Source: Bacteroidales bacterium (GTDB lineage: Bacteria; Bacteroidota; Bacteroidia; Bacteroidales; PXBB01). Taken from it: 39,436 nucleotides of DNA. Within the stretch, counting starts at the first letter, position 1; each line of letters begins with the position of its first letter. The notes below the pieces were generated by a model. The model was not told the origin of the DNA. It was given only the letters and a program-made list of their open reading frames with translations, and made no database searches. Shown here one piece after another: positions 35,219 to 39,436 of this stretch. Location: positions 1 through 39,436 of the forward strand of contig JAQVVM010000043.1 of NCBI GenBank assembly GCA_028698995.1. Direction: 5' to 3'. A program made the position numbers and the translations under genes.

Positions 35219-36553
35219 TTATAAATTCATAACCACTTTTTTGAACTGATTTCCCCTGTCTTCATAATTTTCAAATAGGTCAAAACTTGAACAAGCAGGT
35301 GATAACAAAACAACATCACCCGGTAAAGCTTCCTGATAGGCTAAATTTACAGCTTCTTCCATGGAAGTAGCTTCTTTTATCAAGCCTACATCTTTTGAAA
35401 AAGCCTCTTTTAATTTTGAATTATCCAGACTTAGGCAAATTAATGCCTTAACTTTTTGCTTTACTAAAGGATGAATTAACTCATAATTATTTCCTTTATC
35501 TATGCCCCCTGCAATCCAGATTATGGGATTTTTGTAACTTTCAAGAGCATACCATGTTGAATTTACATTTGTTGCCTTAGAGTCGTTGATATATTCAACA
35601 CCTCTTATTTTACAAACCATCTCTAATCTATGTTCTATGTTTGAAAAATTTGTAAGAGATTCTTTAATTTTTTCTTTACGGATATTATTTCTGGATGCAG
35701 TAATGGAGGATGCCATAGCATTAAGAATATTGTGAGTTCCTTTAAAAGAAAAATCCTCTACAAACATGTTAAATTTATCAGAATTGTAATTCACGTACAT
35801 TTGATTGTTTTTTAAATAAGCACCATTTTTATTTTCATTTTTTACTGAGAATGGGATAATTTCCTGATGAAATAATTTTACTGCTATTTCTGACATTATT
35901 ACTTCATCGTCAGCCCAATATATAAACACGTCTTCCGAAGTTTGATTAAGTAGTATCCTGAACTTTGCATCCACATATTTACTTAGTTCATAATTATACC
36001 GATCTAAATGATCTGGTGTAATATTCAGAAGAATTGCAACATTCAATCTGGTAGAAAACATGTCTTCAAGTTGAAAACTGCTCAATTCCAAAACAAAATA
36101 CTTGTAATCCCTTTCACTTAAAGCCAATGCAAAGCTTTTTCCTACATTACCTGCAAGGCAAACATCGTAACCTGCATGATTGAAAATGTGAAAAATCATT
36201 GATGCGGTAGTGGTTTTGCCATTTGTGCCTGTTACCCCTATAAGCTTTGCTTCAGTATATCTTGCAGCGAATTCGATCTCCGAAATAATACTGATATTTT
36301 TTTTACGTGCTTTTAGTAAAATTTCAATATTATTCGGAATTCCCGGACTCTTGATAATTTCATCTGCATCCAAAATGACCTTTTCTGAATGCATTCCCTC
36401 TTCAAATTCAATTTTGTGATGTAAAAGAACTTCCTTGTATTTGTTTTTAATTTTATTTGTATCAGAAACAAATACACTGTGATTTTTTTTCATAGCAAGC
36501 ACTGCTGCCCCAGTTCCGCTTTCTCCAGCACCCAGTATAACAACTCTTGCCAT
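35219..36553 (-). CDS. murD: UDP-N-acetylmuramoylalanine--D-glutamate ligase
   Basis: Adds D-glutamate to UDP-MurNAc-L-Ala. VVILGAGESGTGAAVLA near 4-20 is the N-terminal UDP-binding fold, [14 protein letters not shown] near 105 the ATP loop, EYINDSKATNVNSTWYAL near 310 the late domain motif, and LLSPACSSFDLFENYEDRGNQFK near 420 the MurD-type C-terminus. Normal length of 444. It starts 1 nt after mraY ends and is followed 8 nt later by ftsW. Confidence 0.97.
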   Translation of the reverse strand: MARVVILGAGESGTGAAVLAMKKNHSVFVSDTNKIKNKYKEVLLHHKIEFEEGMHSEKVILDADEIIKSPGIPNNIEILLKARKKNISIISEIEFAARYTEAKLIGVTGTNGKTTTASMIFHIFNHAGYDVCLAGNVGKSFALALSERDYKYFVLELSSFQLEDMFSTRLNVAILLNITPDHLDRYNYELSKYVDAKFRILLNQTSEDVFIYWADDEVIMSEIAVKLFHQEIIPFSVKNENKNGAYLKNNQMYVNYNSDKFNMFVEDFSFKGTHNILNAMASSITASRNNIRKEKIKESLTNFSNIEHRLEMVCKIRGVEYINDSKATNVNSTWYALESYKNPIIWIAGGIDKGNNYELIHPLVKQKVKALICLSLDNSKLKEAFSKDVGLIKEATSMEEAVNLAYQEALPGDVVLLSPACSSFDLFENYEDRGNQFKKVVMNL

Positions 36554-36554
36554 T

Positions 36555-37811
36555 TTATCTTGCCTTTAATGTTAATACTGTAACTACTGCCAGCATGATT
36601 CCAATAATTATAAATCGCATTACAATTTTTGACTCATGATACCCAAGTTTCTGATAATGATGGTGTAGTGGCGACATCTTAAAAATTCTTCTTCCTTCTC
36701 CATATTTTTTCTTGGTATATTTAAAATAAGAGACCTGCATGATGACTGAGAGATTTTCAACCAGAAATATCCCACAAAGAATAGGGATAAGTAATTCTTT
36801 ACGAATCATGATTGCAAAAACAGCTATAATGCCTCCAATTGCAAGGCTTCCTGTGTCACCCATAAAAACCTGTGCAGGAAAAGAATTGTACCATAAAAAC
36901 CCGATGCATGCACCCACAAAGGCTCCAATGAAAATTGTAAGCTCCCCTGTATCAGGAATATACATGATGTCTAAATAATTGGCAAAGACTACGTTACCTG
37001 ATACATAAGCAAGAATTCCTAATGTAACACCTATGATGGCCGATGTTCCTGTAGCTAAACCGTCTATGCCATCTGTAATGTTCGCTCCATTCGAGACTGC
37101 TGATACAATTATAATAATGATTGGAATAAAAATCAGAAATGTCCATTTTTCATAATTTCCTCCCAAAAATGAAAGTATTTTCGAATATTCAAATTCATTA
37201 TTCTTTATAAAAGGAATGGTTGTTTTTGTTGACTTGATTTTTTCTTTTGAGTATAAATTGGTACTATTACTGGTTTCCTGTGACTTGAAAACACTTTCCG
37301 CATTTAAATATGAAGTCCTTGTTGTGGCCTTTTCACGTATGACAATATCTTTATGGTAAAGCATAGTTAAGCCAACAATAAGCCCTAGAAAAATCTGCCC
37401 TAATATCTTCATAGAGCCTGATAAACCTTTTTTATTTTTTTTAAAGACTTTGATATAATCATCAACAAATCCAAGAAATCCTAACCAAATTGTTGTAACT
37501 AGAATTAATATGATATATATATTGTGAAGCTTCGCAAACAGCAAGGTTGGAGCAACCATTGAGCCCAATATAATGAGCCCTCCCATGGTAGGTGTACCTT
37601 CTTTTTGATTTTGACCAGGAAGACCAAGATCTCTTATGCTCTCACCTACTTGCTTGTTTCTAAGAATCTTAATAAGTTTCTTCCCAAAAATCATTGAAAT
37701 AATCAATGAAGTTATTATGGCAAGACCTACTCTTGTAGAAATATATTGAAAAGCTCCGGTTCCGGGAACTTCATAATGCTTGTCCAAAAAGTCAAATAAA
37801 TAATAGAACAT
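36555..37811 (-). CDS. mraY: phospho-N-acetylmuramoyl-pentapeptide transferase
   Basis: Transfers the MurNAc-pentapeptide phosphate to undecaprenyl phosphate, making lipid I in the inner membrane. Catalytic motifs are FVDDYIKV near 116 (Asp117 and Asp118), [15 protein letters not shown] near 241-255 and a late [11 protein letters not shown] near 380; GTPTMGG near 72 is also typical. About ten membrane helices are visible. At 418 residues it exceeds the usual 360 because of a polar insert of roughly 70 residues (about 152-222) after the fifth helix, a feature I associate with Bacteroidota MraY. It follows murE after 2 nt. Confidence 0.97.
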   Translation of the reverse strand: MFYYLFDFLDKHYEVPGTGAFQYISTRVGLAIITSLIISMIFGKKLIKILRNKQVGESIRDLGLPGQNQKEGTPTMGGLIILGSMVAPTLLFAKLHNIYIILILVTTIWLGFLGFVDDYIKVFKKNKKGLSGSMKILGQIFLGLIVGLTMLYHKDIVIREKATTRTSYLNAESVFKSQETSNSTNLYSKEKIKSTKTTIPFIKNNEFEYSKILSFLGGNYEKWTFLIFIPIIIIIVSAVSNGANITDGIDGLATGTSAIIGVTLGILAYVSGNVVFANYLDIMYIPDTGELTIFIGAFVGACIGFLWYNSFPAQVFMGDTGSLAIGGIIAVFAIMIRKELLIPILCGIFLVENLSVIMQVSYFKYTKKKYGEGRRIFKMSPLHHHYQKLGYHESKIVMRFIIIGIMLAVVTVLTLKAR

Positions 37812-37813
37812 TT

Positions 37814-39274
37814 TTATTGGTTTTCAGTTAGAAATTCTTTTAAAACTTGCATATCGTCAAATGGGTATTTTACACCCTTAATTTCCTGATATTTTTCGTG
37901 CCCTTTTCCTGCAATCAATAATATATCTCCCTCTTTCCCCAATACGCAGGCTGTTTTTATGGCTTCTTTTCTGTTTTCTATAATCAGGATTTTCTTTGTG
38001 TTCATTACATCCAAACCCTTCTTCATGTCTTCAATAATATCGATTGCTTCTTCAAATCGTGGATTGTCGGATGTGAGAATAACAATGTTGCTTTTTTGTG
38101 AAGCAATTTTTGCCATCAAAGGTCTTTTTTCTTTGTCTCTGTTGCCGCCGCACCCTATTACAGATATTATTTGCTCATTTCCTGTGCGAATATCATTAAT
38201 GGTATCCAGTACGTTTTTTAATGCATCAGGCGTATGTGCATAATCAACAATTGCTGTTATATTCTGATGATTTTTAATGTACTCAAATCGTCCTTCAACA
38301 GCCTTCATATTACTCAATAGTGCAAGAATTTCCTGATCTTTTTCGCCAAGTAATGATGATATGCTGAAAACAGCTAAAAGGTTATAAGCGTTAAATGTTC
38401 CTATCAGCCTGAACCATGCATTATGACCGTTTATGTATAAGTTAAGACCTTCAAATAAATTTTCATTAATCTTAGCTTTAAAATCTGCCATTTTTTTGAT
38501 CCCATAATAATAGGTACTGGCTTTTGTATTTTGCAACATGACCTCTCCGTTTTTGTCATCAATGTTTGAAATGGCAAATGAAGTTCGGCTTAAGTTGTCA
38601 AAAAACTTTTTCTTGGCATGTATATAATTTGAAAATGTTAAATGATAATCTAAATGGTCGTGGGTAATATTTGTAAAAGCTCCACCTGTAAAATATAACC
38701 CTGCAATTCTTTCCTGTTCAATAGCATGTGAACTTACTTCCATAAAACAATGGGTAACACCTTTTTCATACATCTGAGCCAAATACATATTTAGTTTTAC
38801 CGCGTCCGGAGTTGTATGTGTTGAGGGTATTATCTCATCCTCTATTATAATGGAAATTGTTGATATAAGACCTGCTTTATAACCTAGTTGTGAAAACAGC
38901 TTATAAAGTAGTGTTGCAGTTGTTGTTTTGCCATTAGTACCGGTAATACCAATGAGTTTAATTTTTTCTGATGGGTTGTCATATATATTTGAAGCGGCAA
39001 TACCTAATGCTTTTGAACTGTTTTTTACTAAAATATATGTTATATCGACATTTCTGTGCTCAGGCAATTCTTCACATATTATGGCAATAGCTCCTTTTTC
39101 AATTGCTTTCTTGATATAACTATGACCATCTGTTTGCGTTCCACGTACAGCAACAAACAAACTGTTTTTATTAACTGTTCTTGAATCTGATGTGATATCA
39201 AAAATATTTATATCAGTCCTTCCTGATACAGCTTCACAATCAGCCTTATATAATATGTCTTGTAATGTTTTCAA
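37814..39274 (-). CDS. murE: UDP-MurNAc-tripeptide synthetase, probably meso-diaminopimelate-adding
   Basis: Adds the third stem-peptide residue. GTNGKTTT at 112-119 is the ATP loop, [12 protein letters not shown] and [12 protein letters not shown] near 155-190 are MurE-specific, and [13 protein letters not shown] near 340 is the late motif. SDNPRFEEA near 400 contains the DNPR signature of enzymes that use meso-diaminopimelate and not lysine. The start is a TTG ([11 protein letters not shown]), chosen because it gives the expected family N-terminus and lies 3 nt after the upstream stop, behind an AGAAG stretch. No ATG near it fits as well. Confidence 0.96.
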   Translation of the reverse strand: MKTLQDILYKADCEAVSGRTDINIFDITSDSRTVNKNSLFVAVRGTQTDGHSYIKKAIEKGAIAIICEELPEHRNVDITYILVKNSSKALGIAASNIYDNPSEKIKLIGITGTNGKTTTATLLYKLFSQLGYKAGLISTISIIIEDEIIPSTHTTPDAVKLNMYLAQMYEKGVTHCFMEVSSHAIEQERIAGLYFTGGAFTNITHDHLDYHLTFSNYIHAKKKFFDNLSRTSFAISNIDDKNGEVMLQNTKASTYYYGIKKMADFKAKINENLFEGLNLYINGHNAWFRLIGTFNAYNLLAVFSISSLLGEKDQEILALLSNMKAVEGRFEYIKNHQNITAIVDYAHTPDALKNVLDTINDIRTGNEQIISVIGCGGNRDKEKRPLMAKIASQKSNIVILTSDNPRFEEAIDIIEDMKKGLDVMNTKKILIIENRKEAIKTACVLGKEGDILLIAGKGHEKYQEIKGVKYPFDDMQVLKEFLTENQ

Positions 39275-39277
39275 CTT

Positions 39278-39436
39278 CTAAATAGATAAAGTAAGGTTTA
39301 TAATATCTCCTCTTTGATAACTTGTCCCTGAATTTGGTAATTGGCTCCTGACTATACCATTCCCTGAAAATGACACCTGAAATCCCATATTCTCAAGTAA
39401 AAACAATGCATCTTTTAGCGTCATTCCTGAAACATC
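39278..39436 (-). CDS. ftsI: penicillin-binding protein C-terminus with PASTA domain (partial)
   Basis: The final 52 codons of a gene entering from the right edge: DVSGMTLKDALFLLENMGF, then VSFSGNGIVRSQLPNSG and a closing YQRGDIINLTLSI. This is a single PASTA domain, the sort found at the C-terminus of the septal transpeptidase in Bacteroidota dcw clusters. Its position directly before murE supports the FtsI/PBP assignment; the catalytic part is outside the window. The TAG stop (39278-39280) is 3 nt from the murE start. Confidence 0.85.
   Translation of the reverse strand, partial: DVSGMTLKDALFLLENMGFQVSFSGNGIVRSQLPNSGTSYQRGDIINLTLSI

Overview
The window comes from an AT-rich bacterial chromosome of the phylum Bacteroidota. 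Several signs agree on this: a secreted protein with a type IX secretion (T9SS) C-terminal tail; -7 promoter elements of the form TAnnTTTG upstream of many genes; almost no Shine-Dalgarno sequences; Bacteroidota-style MraY, FtsZ and lipoprotein features; and the division cluster order ftsI-murE-mraY-murD-ftsW-murG-murC-ftsQ-ftsA-ftsZ. I see no tRNA, rRNA, CRISPR array, IS element or prophage, and no gene-free stretch longer than 300 bases.

Layout. 1-251 is the 3' end of an unknown plus-strand gene with an apparent frameshift. 311-8629 (minus) holds pheT, a 1.5k-residue secreted beta-helix/repeat protein carrying nine 153-bp tandem repeats, and a membrane-anchored SGNH hydrolase. 8759-13016 (plus) holds a LuxE-like acyl-activating protein, a small RRM RNA-binding protein, aspS and a DMT-family transporter. 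13045-15063 (minus) is a lipoprotein pair resembling MbnP plus its diheme MauG-like partner MbnH. 15132-21329 (minus) looks like one operon, nadC-yihY-M1 peptidase-recF; the M1 protein has a C-terminal outer-membrane-barrel-like half. 21510-24804 (plus) has two adjacent fold-type II PLP enzymes and a small outer-membrane protein. 24861-25580 (minus) is a Mn/Fe superoxide dismutase with a possible export signal. 25823-27210 (plus) is a TatD-like hydrolase overlapping tcdA. 27262-39436 (minus) is the dcw cell-wall/division cluster, with yqeY at its distal end and the PASTA end of a penicillin-binding protein entering from the right edge.

How the genes work together. The right third makes the lipid-linked peptidoglycan precursor (MurE with a DNPR motif, suggesting meso-diaminopimelate; MurD, MurC, MraY, MurG) and the septal machinery (FtsI-like PBP, FtsW, FtsQ, FtsA, FtsZ); genes are packed at -14 to +11 nt apart except for a 100-nt gap before ftsZ. 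The rest is mostly housekeeping (aminoacyl-tRNA synthetases, NAD synthesis, RecF repair, tRNA modification). The less ordinary items are the MbnP/MbnH-like pair, the peptidase-barrel fusion, the repeat protein and the tandem PLP pair. I did not find a convincing wholly new system; the best candidates for a second look are in the findings.
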